Positions 43,227 through 52,321 of a DNA stretch of 64,000 nt are shown here, piece by piece (position 1 is the stretch's first letter; the number at the start of each line of letters is the position of its first letter). A model generated the notes under the pieces. That model ran no database searches and was not told the origin of the DNA. It saw only the letters and a program-made list of their open reading frames with translations. Position numbers and translations under genes: made by a program. The DNA is from Flavobacterium cheniae (GTDB lineage Bacteria; Bacteroidota; Bacteroidia; Flavobacteriales; Flavobacteriaceae): positions 1 through 64,000 of the forward strand of contig NZ_SNZC01000005.1 in assembly GCF_004363695.1 (NCBI RefSeq). The letters are read 5' to 3'.

Positions 43227-44948
43227 ATGGAAATATCAGGTTGGTTAATCTTTATCTTATTAGTTCAAGTAATTCACGGAATTGGAACTTGGAAATTATA
43301 TGTAAAAGCAGGTAGAAAAGCATGGGAAGCGTTTGTTCCAGTATATAACGGAATTGTACTAATGCAAATCATCAACCGACCAAAATGGTGGATTTTATTG
43401 CTTTTTATTCCAGTTATTAACTTGTTTTTATTCCCAATTATTTGGATTGAAACGCTGAGAACTTTTGGTAAAAAATCAACCGTTGATATGGTTTTAGGTG
43501 TTGTTACATTAGGATTTTACATCGCTTATGTAAATTACACTCAAGAAACTACTTATCATGCCAATCGCGATTTAACTGCACCAAACAAAACAATGGATAC
43601 TTTAGGTTCGTTGTCTTTTGCAATTGTTGTTGCGACCTTAGTTCATACGTATTTTATTCAACCTTATACTATTCCAACGTCATCGTTAGAAAAATCGTTA
43701 TTGGTGGGTGACTTTTTATTTGTGAGTAAGTTTCATTACGGAGCAAGAACTCCTATGACTCCAATTGCTGCACCAATGGTTCATGATACTTTACCTATTG
43801 TAAAAGTAAAATCATATACTGCTAAGCCTTCATTGCCTTATTTCCGTTTTCCTGCATTACAAAAAATTGAACGTAATGATATTGTAGTTTTCAACTGGCC
43901 AGCTGATACTTTATTTCATATGTACAAAGCGGCTGATAAAAGATACGATAAGCCTATCGACAAGAAAACCAATTACGTAAAACGTTGTACGGCTATTCCT
44001 GGTGATAATTTTGAAATCAGAGATGGCATTATTTTTATTAACGGAAAAGAGTCCATACTTCCTGAAAGAGCGAAACCGCAATACTTTTATCTAATAAAAT
44101 CAAAAGATGCTTCTATTGATAATTTAAAAGAATTTTATCAGATTTCTGAGGGTTACCCTCTATTTGAAATTAAAAATGAAATTTGGGACAAACCCGAATT
44201 AAAAAATGAATTAATTAGTCAATATGCTTTTGAAGAAATATCAAGAGACACCCTAACTACAGCTATAACTGGACAAATTGATCAAGAAATTTACAATAAG
44301 TTAGGTTTAATGATTTCACCCAATTATTTCTATGGAAATCTTACTTTTGAAAAATTTGAAAAATTAAAATCTGATAGTAGAATTAGTTTTGTAAAACGTC
44401 AAATTAGTAAGGAAGCTGAAGATGGAATATTTACAGATATTCTAGATGGAAAACCTTCTTCTAAAAATAGTTGGAACAAAGATAACATGGGCCCAATTTA
44501 TATTCCAGAAGCTGGAAAAACCGTGGCCTTAAACAAAGAAAACTTACCGCTTTATAAAAAAGTAATTGGTGAATACGAAGGAAATGATTTAAAAGTAAAC
44601 GGTGATGAAATTCGTATCAACGGACAAATTGCAACTTCATATACTTTCAAACAAGATTACTATTGGATGATGGGAGACAATCGTCATAACTCATTAGACT
44701 CTCGTTATTGGGGATTTGTTCCTGCTGATCACATCGTTGGAAAACCAATTTTTATTTGGATGAGTATTGATGGTATCAACGATGGTCTTAAAAACTGGAG
44801 TATCCGTTGGGATAGATTATTTACAACGGTTAGCGGTGATGGTCAACCAAAATCATATTTCCAATATTTCTTAATTGCTTTAGCAGCTTACTTTGCTTTT
44901 GATTATTTTAGAAAAAAGAAGAAAAAGAAAGAAGAGAATAATGTTTAA
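43227..44948 (+). CDS. lepB: Signal peptidase I, long Bacteroidetes form
   Basis: Cleaves signal peptides from exported proteins. The 573-aa protein has three hydrophobic segments in the first ~110 residues (DUF5684-like), then the LepB membrane helix, catalytic Ser153 in IPTSSLEKSLLVGDF, the Lys252 general base in NYVKRCTAIPGD, and the C-terminal MMGDNRHNSLDSRYWGFVP. It is nearly twice the length of E. coli LepB, because of the N-terminal membrane region, a polar insertion of about 150 residues (~275-425), and a C-terminal membrane helix with a Lys-rich tail. Its stop codon lies in the left inverted repeat of the S23 cassette. Confidence 0.95.
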   Translation: MEISGWLIFILLVQVIHGIGTWKLYVKAGRKAWEAFVPVYNGIVLMQIINRPKWWILLLFIPVINLFLFPIIWIETLRTFGKKSTVDMVLGVVTLGFYIAYVNYTQETTYHANRDLTAPNKTMDTLGSLSFAIVVATLVHTYFIQPYTIPTSSLEKSLLVGDFLFVSKFHYGARTPMTPIAAPMVHDTLPIVKVKSYTAKPSLPYFRFPALQKIERNDIVVFNWPADTLFHMYKAADKRYDKPIDKKTNYVKRCTAIPGDNFEIRDGIIFINGKESILPERAKPQYFYLIKSKDASIDNLKEFYQISEGYPLFEIKNEIWDKPELKNELISQYAFEEISRDTLTTAITGQIDQEIYNKLGLMISPNYFYGNLTFEKFEKLKSDSRISFVKRQISKEAEDGIFTDILDGKPSSKNSWNKDNMGPIYIPEAGKTVALNKENLPLYKKVIGEYEGNDLKVNGDEIRINGQIATSYTFKQDYYWMMGDNRHNSLDSRYWGFVPADHIVGKPIFIWMSIDGINDGLKNWSIRWDRLFTTVSGDGQPKSYFQYFLIALAAYFAFDYFRKKKKKKEENNV

Positions 44949-45374
44949 TTGTTAAATCGTTTAATTGTTTAAAAGGAATGCATAAATTTTCATTTGAGAA
45001 ATTAGACGTTTGGATAGAGTCAAAAGAATTGACAAAATCAATCTATAATTTAACTCTGTCTTTTCCGGATAGTGAAAAATTTGGACTTGTTTCTCAATTA
45101 AGAAGAGCTTCTGTATCAATTTGCTCAAATATTGCAGAAGGAACTTCAAGAATTTCAGATAAAGACAAAGCTCATTTCATTTCTATGTCTTACAGTTCAA
45201 CAATGGAAGTATTAAACCAATTAATACTATCCTATGAATTAGAATATATTAGTGAAACCAATTATTCAAACTGTAGGAATCGAATAAATAGCATTACTAA
45301 TAAATTGAATTCCTTAAGAAATTATATCTTAAAAGATAAAAACTAAACAATTTAACGATTAAACAATTTAACAT
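44941..45374. mobile_element. S23/four-helix-bundle cassette bounded by 31-bp inverted repeats
   Basis: The left repeat 44941-44971 (starting ATGTTTAATTG) and the right repeat 45344-45374 (reading ATGTTAAATTG on the minus strand) are imperfect inverted copies, identical at 28 of 31 positions. Between them lies only the S23-family gene. The left arm covers the lepB stop and the right arm covers the S23 stop. The RNA could fold with the two ends paired, which is the architecture of 23S rRNA intervening sequences. Whether the unit moves is not shown here. Confidence 0.55.
44978..45346 (+). CDS. Four-helix-bundle protein, S23/23S rRNA intervening-sequence family
   Basis: A 122-aa protein of the IVS/S23 (four helix bundle) family: FEKLDVWIESKELTKSIYNL, LVSQLRRASVSICSNIAEGTSR, FISMSYSSTMEVLNQLILS, and ITNKLNSLRNYILKD. 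The family was first seen inside intervening sequences of 23S rRNA genes and is now known as a stand-alone gene in many Bacteroidetes; its biochemical role is unknown. No rRNA gene is near. The gene lies exactly between the two 31-bp inverted repeats of the cassette. Confidence 0.9.
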   Translation: MHKFSFEKLDVWIESKELTKSIYNLTLSFPDSEKFGLVSQLRRASVSICSNIAEGTSRISDKDKAHFISMSYSSTMEVLNQLILSYELEYISETNYSNCRNRINSITNKLNSLRNYILKDKN

Positions 45375-45379
45375 TTCAA

Positions 45380-45991
45380 ATGAACATCCTAATACATCCA
45401 ACTTATTTCCCATCAATTAGCCATTATGTGGCAATGCTTCAAGCGGATTCGGTTACGTTTGAAATGGAAGATAATTTCCAAAAACAAACCAACAGAAATA
45501 GGATGTATATTTATAGTCCAAACGGAGTTCAATTACTGAATGTTCCAGTAAAGCATGCTGTTGAAAAACATCAGAAATACAAAGACGTCAGAATTGAGAA
45601 CGATTTTGGATGGCAGAAAAACCATTTTAAATCCTTGGAAGCAGCTTACCGAACTTCGCCTTTCTTTGAATACTTTGAAGATGACTTTCGTCCGTTATTT
45701 GAAAAGAAACATGAGTTTTTGATGGATTTAAATTTAGAAGTTTTTCAATTAGTAAACGATTCATTAGGAATTAATATCCAACCCAAAAAAACTACTGAAT
45801 TCTTCCATGAAGCTTCTGATTATTCAGATTTCAGACATTTAGTAAACGGAAAAAAAGATACTACTCAAATAGAAGAATACACACAGGTTTTCAATGAAAA
45901 ACATGGCTTTATCAATAATTTAAGTATTCTAGATTTGTTATTTAACGATGGCAGATATGCCGTAGATTATTTGAAGAACCAACAACTTTAA
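45380..45991 (+). CDS. WbqC-like family protein
   Basis: A 203-aa protein resembling the WbqC-like family, which occurs in polysaccharide clusters and elsewhere. The N-terminus NILIHPTYFPSISHYVAMLQADSVTFE, with the following QKQTNRNRMYIYSPNGVQLLNVPVKH and FKSLEAAYRTSPFFEYFEDDFRPLF, fits that family. The exact reaction is not established. It starts 5 bp after the right inverted repeat of the S23 cassette. Before any cassette insertion it may have followed lepB directly. Convergent with the EEP gene. Confidence 0.82.
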   Translation: MNILIHPTYFPSISHYVAMLQADSVTFEMEDNFQKQTNRNRMYIYSPNGVQLLNVPVKHAVEKHQKYKDVRIENDFGWQKNHFKSLEAAYRTSPFFEYFEDDFRPLFEKKHEFLMDLNLEVFQLVNDSLGINIQPKKTTEFFHEASDYSDFRHLVNGKKDTTQIEEYTQVFNEKHGFINNLSILDLLFNDGRYAVDYLKNQQL

Positions 45992-45993
45992 TT

Positions 45994-47037
45994 TTATTTT
46001 TCTTCTTTTTTCTCCAAATTCAAGCGCGTTATTTGTGGGAAGTGATCGCTTTGAAAAAAGGTATCAATTGATTTAAATTGTTTTACCTGAATTGCATCAT
46101 CTACCAAGATAAAATCAATTCGGGCAGGATAATATTTGAAATTATACGATTTTCCAAAACCAGTTCCCGCTTCTTCAAAAGCATCTTTCATATCGCCTTT
46201 AATGGTTCTGTAAACATAGGAAAAAGCGCTGTTATTCAAGTCACTACAAATGATTTTTGGGTAAGAACAATTTTCGAAATGCTCACTTATAATCTCTGAT
46301 TGTTGTTGTTGTTTTCCAAAAGCTAAACTCAATCTTTTTAAGATAAACTTCGATTTAGCTTCATCAATTTTCTCATTAATATCCGCACTAATTTTAACCG
46401 ATTGCAAGTGAATACTATATACTCTAACCGTATCTTTTCCTTTTAATACATCCGCAAAAATAGCATTGTTAAAAGAATCCGGGAATTCAATTTCACCTTT
46501 GTTTATGATTTTGTAATTAGAATAAATGGCTTGCCCATATTTTAGGTTTTCACCATTCAATTTCACATAAGAATAAGGATATCGACTAAAATCGACATTA
46601 TCATTTGTAGTAAAATCTTGCAAACATAAAATATCAGGAGACTTCTCGTTTATTAGTTTTGAAATCTGCTCAGCCACATCGTCTTTAGGCAACCATTCAT
46701 AAATATTAAACAATCTAACGTTGTATGACATTACTTTGAAATCAGTATCTTCTTTGGGTAAATTCGTTTCTGAAAACTTATAAAAACGATTGATAAACGT
46801 AATTCCAAGCAACAAAGCTAATCCTGAAAGCAACATATAGCGCTTAAATTGCAACAACCAATAAACAAAAAAGAAGAAGTTTAAAATTAAAAACAAAGGT
46901 AAAATAAGCGTCAAAACACTTAAAAAAGGAAAAGCATTTGGTGCTAAAAAAGGGAGTGAATACGCAAGGAAAGTCAATACAGTTAAAACTATATTAAGAA
47001 AGAACATTATTTTACTCAACCATGTTTGTTCGCGCAT
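45994..47037 (-). CDS. Membrane-anchored endonuclease/exonuclease/phosphatase family protein
   Basis: A 347-aa protein with two or three N-terminal membrane helices (~8-80), then an EEP (DNase I-like) domain: FKVMSYNVRLFNIYEWL, SPDILCLQDFTTND (the family metal ligand position holds Gln instead of the usual Glu), VYSIHLQSVKI, IICSDLNNSAFSYVYR, and YPARIDFILVDD and QSDHFPQITRL for the catalytic Asp-His. The substrate is unknown; phosphodiester hydrolysis at the membrane is a family-based guess. It ends a minus-strand run mutL-rhomboid-rhomboid-EEP. Confidence 0.85.
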   Translation of the reverse strand: MREQTWLSKIMFFLNIVLTVLTFLAYSLPFLAPNAFPFLSVLTLILPLFLILNFFFFVYWLLQFKRYMLLSGLALLLGITFINRFYKFSETNLPKEDTDFKVMSYNVRLFNIYEWLPKDDVAEQISKLINEKSPDILCLQDFTTNDNVDFSRYPYSYVKLNGENLKYGQAIYSNYKIINKGEIEFPDSFNNAIFADVLKGKDTVRVYSIHLQSVKISADINEKIDEAKSKFILKRLSLAFGKQQQQSEIISEHFENCSYPKIICSDLNNSAFSYVYRTIKGDMKDAFEEAGTGFGKSYNFKYYPARIDFILVDDAIQVKQFKSIDTFFQSDHFPQITRLNLEKKEEK

Positions 47038-47040
47038 CGA

Positions 47041-47898
47041 TTACTTTCCTGCTTTAAATAGGAATTCCTTTTCTTCTTTTGTTAAACTATCATAACCCGA
47101 TTTACTGATTTTATCTAAAATATCATCAATCTGTTTTTGAGTCATATCTTTATTCTCTTGAAACGAATTTACGCCTTTTTTTGTTGTATTGCGATGTACT
47201 TTTTTAAATGGGGTTTTCTTTTTTGGTTTGAAAAGATTCGCAAAACCATCTAATACAGCTGAAAAAGGCTTTGTAATATCTGTACCTGATTGCAATAATT
47301 TTATGTAGATAAATCCGAATAAAGCTCCGCCTAGATGTGCTAGATGTCCGCCTGTATTATCTAACGGCATTTGAATTAAATCTACTAATAAAATCACAAA
47401 AGCTACATGCCATAATTTTACAATTCCAATTAACGGAATTCGCAACAACATAAAAGGTGCATAAGTAGCTGTAGCAATTAAAATAGCCATAATAGCACCA
47501 CTCGCACCAACTAACAAACCTGCTTTTCCAATAAAAATGTATGACATAACGAATGTAATTCCAGAGAAAATTCCACCTAAAACATACACACCAAACAATT
47601 GCTTATCTGTAAAACAGGTATTGAATAAACGTCCAGAAAAATGAAGCACCATAAGATTAAAAATCAAATGTAAAAATCCCGCATGAAAGAAATTGAATGT
47701 GATTAATGTCCAAGGTGTTCTAATGAACGTACCTAAATCAGATGACAAAGCAATCCATGTTGGAATTTGAAATTTCCCAACAGAAAAACTATAAAAAAAC
47801 ACCAACGAAAACAAGAAGAAACCTATGTTCCAAAAGATTAACTTTTGCACCATGCCTCCTGTTTTGTATTGTAGTTTTAAATCGTCTAAAATGTTCAT
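47041..47898 (-). CDS. Rhomboid family intramembrane serine protease (second copy)
   Basis: A 285-aa membrane protease with about six helices. The catalytic Ser is in LLVGASGAIMAIL and the His in GGHLAHLGGALFGF. The conserved FFHAGFLHLIFNLMVLHFSGR in helix 2 is the rhomboid H-x-x-x-N region. A soluble C-terminal extension (~210-285), rich in Lys and Thr, ends with QIDDILDKISKSGYDSLTKEEKEFLFKA, a helical segment found at the end of many Bacteroidetes rhomboids. It is 35 bp downstream of the other rhomboid gene. Confidence 0.93.
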   Translation of the reverse strand: MNILDDLKLQYKTGGMVQKLIFWNIGFFLFSLVFFYSFSVGKFQIPTWIALSSDLGTFIRTPWTLITFNFFHAGFLHLIFNLMVLHFSGRLFNTCFTDKQLFGVYVLGGIFSGITFVMSYIFIGKAGLLVGASGAIMAILIATATYAPFMLLRIPLIGIVKLWHVAFVILLVDLIQMPLDNTGGHLAHLGGALFGFIYIKLLQSGTDITKPFSAVLDGFANLFKPKKKTPFKKVHRNTTKKGVNSFQENKDMTQKQIDDILDKISKSGYDSLTKEEKEFLFKAGK

Positions 47899-47933
47899 CT
47901 TTTTTCTTTGTTCTTATTTCTATTTTCTAAAAA

Positions 47934-48683
47934 CTATCTATCCCAACGGTTTTGATTGAACTGATTTTTCTTCCAATACCACATCATGATAAAACCAATT
48001 AAAGCACCACCAACGTGAGCAAAATGGGCAATATTACCTCCAAAAAGACTAATTCCTGTCACCCCAGAAAATAAATCTAACAATACGATTACAGGAACAA
48101 AATATTTTGCTTTAACTGGCACAGGAATAAACATCATCATCAACTCAGCATTTGGAAACATAAAAGCAAAAGCAACTAATAAGCCATAAATAGCTCCAGA
48201 AGCTCCTACTGCCTGATTATTAAAGGCATCTCCCATTTGATTTACATAATTTTGAAGCAAAGCCGTATCAGAAGCATTAATATTTACACTATCTCCTTTT
48301 ATTAAAGTTTGAATATCTTGAACAGAAACGCCACTTTGGATTAAGAAATTTTGAGCGTCATGAAAGTAATAATAATTCACACCTGAATGAATTATGGCTG
48401 CTCCTAATCCACAAGAAAGATAGAAAAACAAAAACTTTTTTGCTCCCCAAAAATGTTCCAATGCACTTCCAAAAGAAATTAAAGCAAACATATTAAAGAA
48501 AATATGCATCAAACTTCCATGCATGAACATGTGTGTTATCGGTTGCCAAAATTTAAATCCATCGCTTTCAAAATAATGAAGCGACAATAATTCATTGGCT
48601 TGCGGCACTAAATAACTTCCTATAAAAAATAAAACGTTAATAATTAATAACTGTTTTACGGTATCGGTCATATTATTCATCAT
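47934..48683 (-). CDS. Rhomboid family intramembrane serine protease (first copy)
   Basis: A 249-aa membrane protein with six helices. It has the Ser in QAVGASGAIYGLLVAF, the His in AHFAHVGGALIGF, and MFMHGSLMHIFFNMFALISFGSALEHFWG in loop 1/helix 2. A ~60-residue insertion between helices (HDAQNFLIQSGVSVQDIQTL) is predicted to lie outside the membrane. The ATG at 48683 overlaps the mutL stop (ATGA), so translation is coupled. The two rhomboids in tandem look like an old duplication with different soluble extensions. Confidence 0.93.
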   Translation of the reverse strand: MMNNMTDTVKQLLIINVLFFIGSYLVPQANELLSLHYFESDGFKFWQPITHMFMHGSLMHIFFNMFALISFGSALEHFWGAKKFLFFYLSCGLGAAIIHSGVNYYYFHDAQNFLIQSGVSVQDIQTLIKGDSVNINASDTALLQNYVNQMGDAFNNQAVGASGAIYGLLVAFAFMFPNAELMMMFIPVPVKAKYFVPVIVLLDLFSGVTGISLFGGNIAHFAHVGGALIGFIMMWYWKKNQFNQNRWDR

Positions 48684-50536
48684 AGAGCAAATCTTTTATC
48701 TAAATCTTCTACCGTTAAGGTAATAAATGTGGGTTTTTGAAAAGGAGAAACATTTGGATCTTTACAAGCAAATAACGAATTTACTAAATTCTCTTGTTCT
48801 TTTCCTGTTAAATACGTTCCTGTTTTTACGGCCATACTTTTTGCCATTGATTTGGCAATACTATCGCTTTGTGAAAAACTACTTTCCGGAATTTCGTTTT
48901 GTAAATTACTAATTAATTCTTCTAGAACAATCGAAACTTCGCTTTCAGCCATTCCAATTGGCAATCCCGAAATCTGAACTGAATCGCTATTGAAAGCATC
49001 AAAAACAAATCCTGTATTTTCTAACGATGATTGTAATTCATTCAATAAAACCATTTCTTCCGAAGAAAAATACAATTCCAAAGGAAACAACAATTGCTGA
49101 CTCGATGCTTTTTGAACCGTAATGCTTGTTAGAAATTGTTCGTATAACACACGTTGGTGCGCTCTACCTTGATCGATAACTAACATGCCTGATTTTATAG
49201 CACTTACAATGTATTTTTTATGAATTTGATAAGTTGAAGAAGATATTGTTTCCTCAACCTCATCATCAAATAATTTTCCAGTTACTTCTTCGCTTTCAAA
49301 TGAAAACTGTTCTAATTCTTGTGTTTCTTGCTTTAATCCTACATATAAACTTTCCCAACTTGCAGTAGTGGTTTCTCTTTTATAACTTCCAAAAGAAGAA
49401 AGCGATTTAGCTGCAGGTTTATCATTCGCAAATGGATTAAAACTAGAATCCACTTGAATTGTAGGAAAATCAGCTTCTTTATCCTTGTATTGATAAGGTG
49501 TATCTAAATTGGAATCACGTTCAAAATCTAAAACGGGCGCTACATTAAATTGCCCTAAACTATGTTTTACTGCCGAACGCAAAATAGCATATAACGAATG
49601 TTCGTCGTCGAACTTAATTTCGGTTTTGGTTGGATGTATGTTGATATCAATCGTATGTGGAGGCACTTGCAAATACAAGAAATAACTCGGTTGATTGCCT
49701 TCTTTTAGCAAACCTTCATAGGCATTCATAATCGCATGATGCAAATACGCACTTTTGATGTATCTGTCGTTTACAAAGAAAAACTGTTCGCCTCTACTCT
49801 TCTTAGCGAATTCGGGCTTTCCAACAAATCCTGTAATATTGATTAACTCGGTCTCTTCTGAAACAGGCACTAATTTTTCATTGGTTTTTCCACCAAAAAT
49901 ATTGACGATGCGTTGGCGATAATTTGAACTTGGCAAATTATACAACTCACTTCCATTATGAATCAACGTAAATGAAATCGACGGATGTGCCATCGCTACA
50001 CGCTGAAATTCATCCATCACATGACGAAATTCTACCGTTTCCGATTTCAAGAAATTTCTTCGTGCTGGAATATTAAAAAAAAGGTTTTTAACCGCAAACG
50101 ACGTTCCTTTTGGTAAAACAGCCACTTCTTGTGTTACTAATTTACTGCCTTCAATTACGATATGCGTTCCTAATTCTTCTTGGTCTTGTTTGGTTTTCAT
50201 TTCCACATGCGCAATTGCGGCAATAGAAGCCAATGCTTCTCCACGAAAACCTTTGGTATGCAAATCAAATAAATCTTCCGCTTGGCGAATTTTAGAAGTA
50301 GCATGACGCTCGAAACACAAACGCGCATCAGTTGTATTCATACCTAAACCGTTATCAATTACTTGAACTAAGGTTTTGCCAGCTTCCTTAACTATTAATT
50401 TGATATCGGTAGCTTTAGCATCAACGGCATTTTCCAACAACTCTTTTACTACAGAAGCAGGTCGTTGAACGACTTCTCCAGCAGCAATTTGATTGGCAAC
50501 ATGATCGGGTAAAAGTTGAATTATACTTGCAGCCAT
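48680..50536 (-). CDS. mutL: DNA mismatch repair protein MutL
   Basis: A GHKL ATPase linking mismatch recognition to strand removal. The 618-aa protein has IIQLLPDHVANQIAAGEVVQRPASVVKELLENAVDAKA, VIDNGLGM, and TKGFRGEALASIAAIA. In the C-terminal domain the endonuclease motif is degenerate: DQGRAHQRVLYE replaces DQHAxxER, and the C-terminal CPHGR-type motif is not evident (SPFQKPTFI). Endonuclease activity is therefore doubtful. It is first in a run with the two rhomboid genes and the EEP gene. Confidence 0.96.
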   Translation of the reverse strand: MAASIIQLLPDHVANQIAAGEVVQRPASVVKELLENAVDAKATDIKLIVKEAGKTLVQVIDNGLGMNTTDARLCFERHATSKIRQAEDLFDLHTKGFRGEALASIAAIAHVEMKTKQDQEELGTHIVIEGSKLVTQEVAVLPKGTSFAVKNLFFNIPARRNFLKSETVEFRHVMDEFQRVAMAHPSISFTLIHNGSELYNLPSSNYRQRIVNIFGGKTNEKLVPVSEETELINITGFVGKPEFAKKSRGEQFFFVNDRYIKSAYLHHAIMNAYEGLLKEGNQPSYFLYLQVPPHTIDINIHPTKTEIKFDDEHSLYAILRSAVKHSLGQFNVAPVLDFERDSNLDTPYQYKDKEADFPTIQVDSSFNPFANDKPAAKSLSSFGSYKRETTTASWESLYVGLKQETQELEQFSFESEEVTGKLFDDEVEETISSSTYQIHKKYIVSAIKSGMLVIDQGRAHQRVLYEQFLTSITVQKASSQQLLFPLELYFSSEEMVLLNELQSSLENTGFVFDAFNSDSVQISGLPIGMAESEVSIVLEELISNLQNEIPESSFSQSDSIAKSMAKSMAVKTGTYLTGKEQENLVNSLFACKDPNVSPFQKPTFITLTVEDLDKRFAL

Positions 50537-50605
50537 TAAACTTATAAATGAATTTAGGTGAAATGCAAAAATAAAGAAATTATATGGGGTTTTCTTTATA
50601 AAAAA

Positions 50606-50637
50606 AATAAACCTATATAAAAATATATAGGTTTATT
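50606..50637. terminator. AT-rich terminator hairpin between the barrel gene and mutL
   Basis: AATAAACCTATATA (50606-50619) and TATATAGGTTTATT (50624-50637) are perfect 14-bp arms around AAAA. The gene upstream on the minus strand ends at 50656, so this probably terminates the barrel gene before mutL. Confidence 0.7.
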
Positions 50638-50655
50638 AATGACAAACTTTACAAC

Positions 50656-51534
50656 TTAAAAACTAAACTTGTACTCTAAATTCAAGACAAATGATCTAGT
50701 TAATCCATCAGGTCTAGCATCTCTTGTAATTAATGGTGAACCCAAATTAAATTCTAATGCATTTTTATTATTGATTAAATACTGAACCAACAAACTTGCG
50801 TTCAATGTTAAACCTTCAGATCCTTTAATCTCAATTTCCTGATTGGTAACATCTTCAAAAGTATCATTAGCTAAATGGTAGATTGGGAGCAAACTTGGGC
50901 TTAGTTTCCATTTATTATTTATTTCGTAGCTATATCCTACTCGCAATAATAAATCGGGCGCTCTTTTAAATTGATTTGTTGTAAAAAATTCGTTTGTACT
51001 TAATGGCTTAAAAAAAGTGTTTTTATTCTTATTCAGTGGCTGTTGATATCCCAGAGCAAAAAATAAATTATTATACTTTTTTGACACACCCAACACTAAA
51101 TCATATGTTCCCAAACTCGGTTGTAAGTCCATTGGTAAAGCAAAACCATTTTCTTTTACATTTCCATCTGAAAAGGGAATCTTAAGTCCTACACTTGCGC
51201 TAAGAGTTGGGGTAAACAAATAATCTGCAATGATATATCCGTCGGAGATTGCGCTTGAAGAAACAGCATCTTTGCTTTGACTGGTATAATTTATTCTTGT
51301 ACCAAGATTTATTTTTTCATTTATTTGATATTTGTATTCTAAGTACATACCAAATACAGATACATCAAAATCTGCGCTACCTTGATTGATTCCAAACTTT
51401 ATTGTGTGTTTTAAAGAATCAACCGATGTTCCGTATTTCATATTTTCAGAAGTACAAAATCCAGCATCACTGCAGCCTTGTGAAAATATATTATTTGACA
51501 CAAATACTATTAAAACAAATACAACTTTTTTCAT
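50656..51534 (-). CDS. Predicted outer-membrane beta-barrel protein, 292 aa
   Basis: A 292-aa protein with signal peptide (FVLIVFVSNNIFSQGCSDAG), alternating polar and hydrophobic strands throughout (IKFGINQGSADFDVSVFGMYLEYKY, LLLRVGYSYEINNKW), and a C-terminal aromatic strand (FVLNLEYKFSF), as in outer-membrane barrels. A Cys pair near the mature N-terminus (GCSDAGFCT) may form a disulfide. I do not recognise the family; transport of a small molecule is possible. It lies next to a Crp/Fnr regulator on the same strand, which may control it. Confidence 0.65.
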   Translation of the reverse strand: MKKVVFVLIVFVSNNIFSQGCSDAGFCTSENMKYGTSVDSLKHTIKFGINQGSADFDVSVFGMYLEYKYQINEKINLGTRINYTSQSKDAVSSSAISDGYIIADYLFTPTLSASVGLKIPFSDGNVKENGFALPMDLQPSLGTYDLVLGVSKKYNNLFFALGYQQPLNKNKNTFFKPLSTNEFFTTNQFKRAPDLLLRVGYSYEINNKWKLSPSLLPIYHLANDTFEDVTNQEIEIKGSEGLTLNASLLVQYLINNKNALEFNLGSPLITRDARPDGLTRSFVLNLEYKFSF

Positions 51535-51650
51535 CTTTTCGAAATAATTTAGTTAACTAGAAGACCTTTAATAATTCTTCATTTTAATTATAAAATGATG
51601 TTCAAAATTATATTCATAAAAATGAAAAAAATGTTAGCTAACTAACACAA

Positions 51651-52319
51651 CTAATTTTTATAAAGAATTATTTGTTTTCGTTCAAAAGTTAATACTTTTT
51701 CATCTTGAAGTTCATTGATTAAAATATTCAATATTGGTCTCGATAAACCAATTAATGAAGCTATATCTTTTTGAGTGAATGGATGCTTAATAACTGTGTC
51801 GCCAGAAACTGCATTTTTAAAGCCATAATCGTCTGCTAATTCTTTTAAGAATTCTAACAAACGTGTTTTTGCGTCTTTAAAAAGCATGATTTGCAATCTT
51901 CGCTCTAGCTTTTTAAATCGATAACCTATGAATTTATAAATAGAAATACTAAATTCAGTATTTTGACGTAATAAATCGTGTATTATATCTAAAGAAACAA
52001 CACAAGTTGAAACTTCATTATCAAGTGCTTGGGCAAATTCATTTCTCTTTTCTTGGCCCAAAATTGCTTTTTCACCAAAAATTTGACCCTTTGATAAAAT
52101 TGCAGTCGTTATTTCATCTCCATCTTCAGTTATGTAACCCACCTTTATTTTACCAGAATTAACCAAAAAAACTTTATTAGCAATATCATCTTCAAAATAG
52201 ATATAATCGCCTTTTTTAAAATAGTTAAAAGAGTGATCTTTCTTGTATTCGGTAAATTTATGCGGACAAAGAATTTGAAAAACATCAATATTGTCAAAAA
52301 ACCAAATGCTGTTATTCAT
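51651..52319 (-). CDS. Crp/Fnr family transcriptional regulator
   Basis: A 222-aa protein with an N-terminal cyclic-nucleotide-binding-like beta-roll (FKKGDYIYFEDDIANKVFLVNSGKIKVGYITEDGDEI, SKGQIFGEKAILG), a long dimerisation helix (~118-145), and a C-terminal winged HTH (HPFTQKDIASLIGLSRPILNILINEL). The N-terminus has a single Cys, so it lacks the four Cys of an FNR iron-sulfur cluster, and the cAMP-contact residues are not obvious. The ligand is unknown. Its start is separated by 2 bp from the stop of the next minus-strand gene upstream. Confidence 0.9.
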   Translation of the reverse strand: MNNSIWFFDNIDVFQILCPHKFTEYKKDHSFNYFKKGDYIYFEDDIANKVFLVNSGKIKVGYITEDGDEITTAILSKGQIFGEKAILGQEKRNEFAQALDNEVSTCVVSLDIIHDLLRQNTEFSISIYKFIGYRFKKLERRLQIMLFKDAKTRLLEFLKELADDYGFKNAVSGDTVIKHPFTQKDIASLIGLSRPILNILINELQDEKVLTFERKQIILYKN

Positions 52320-52321
52320 AG

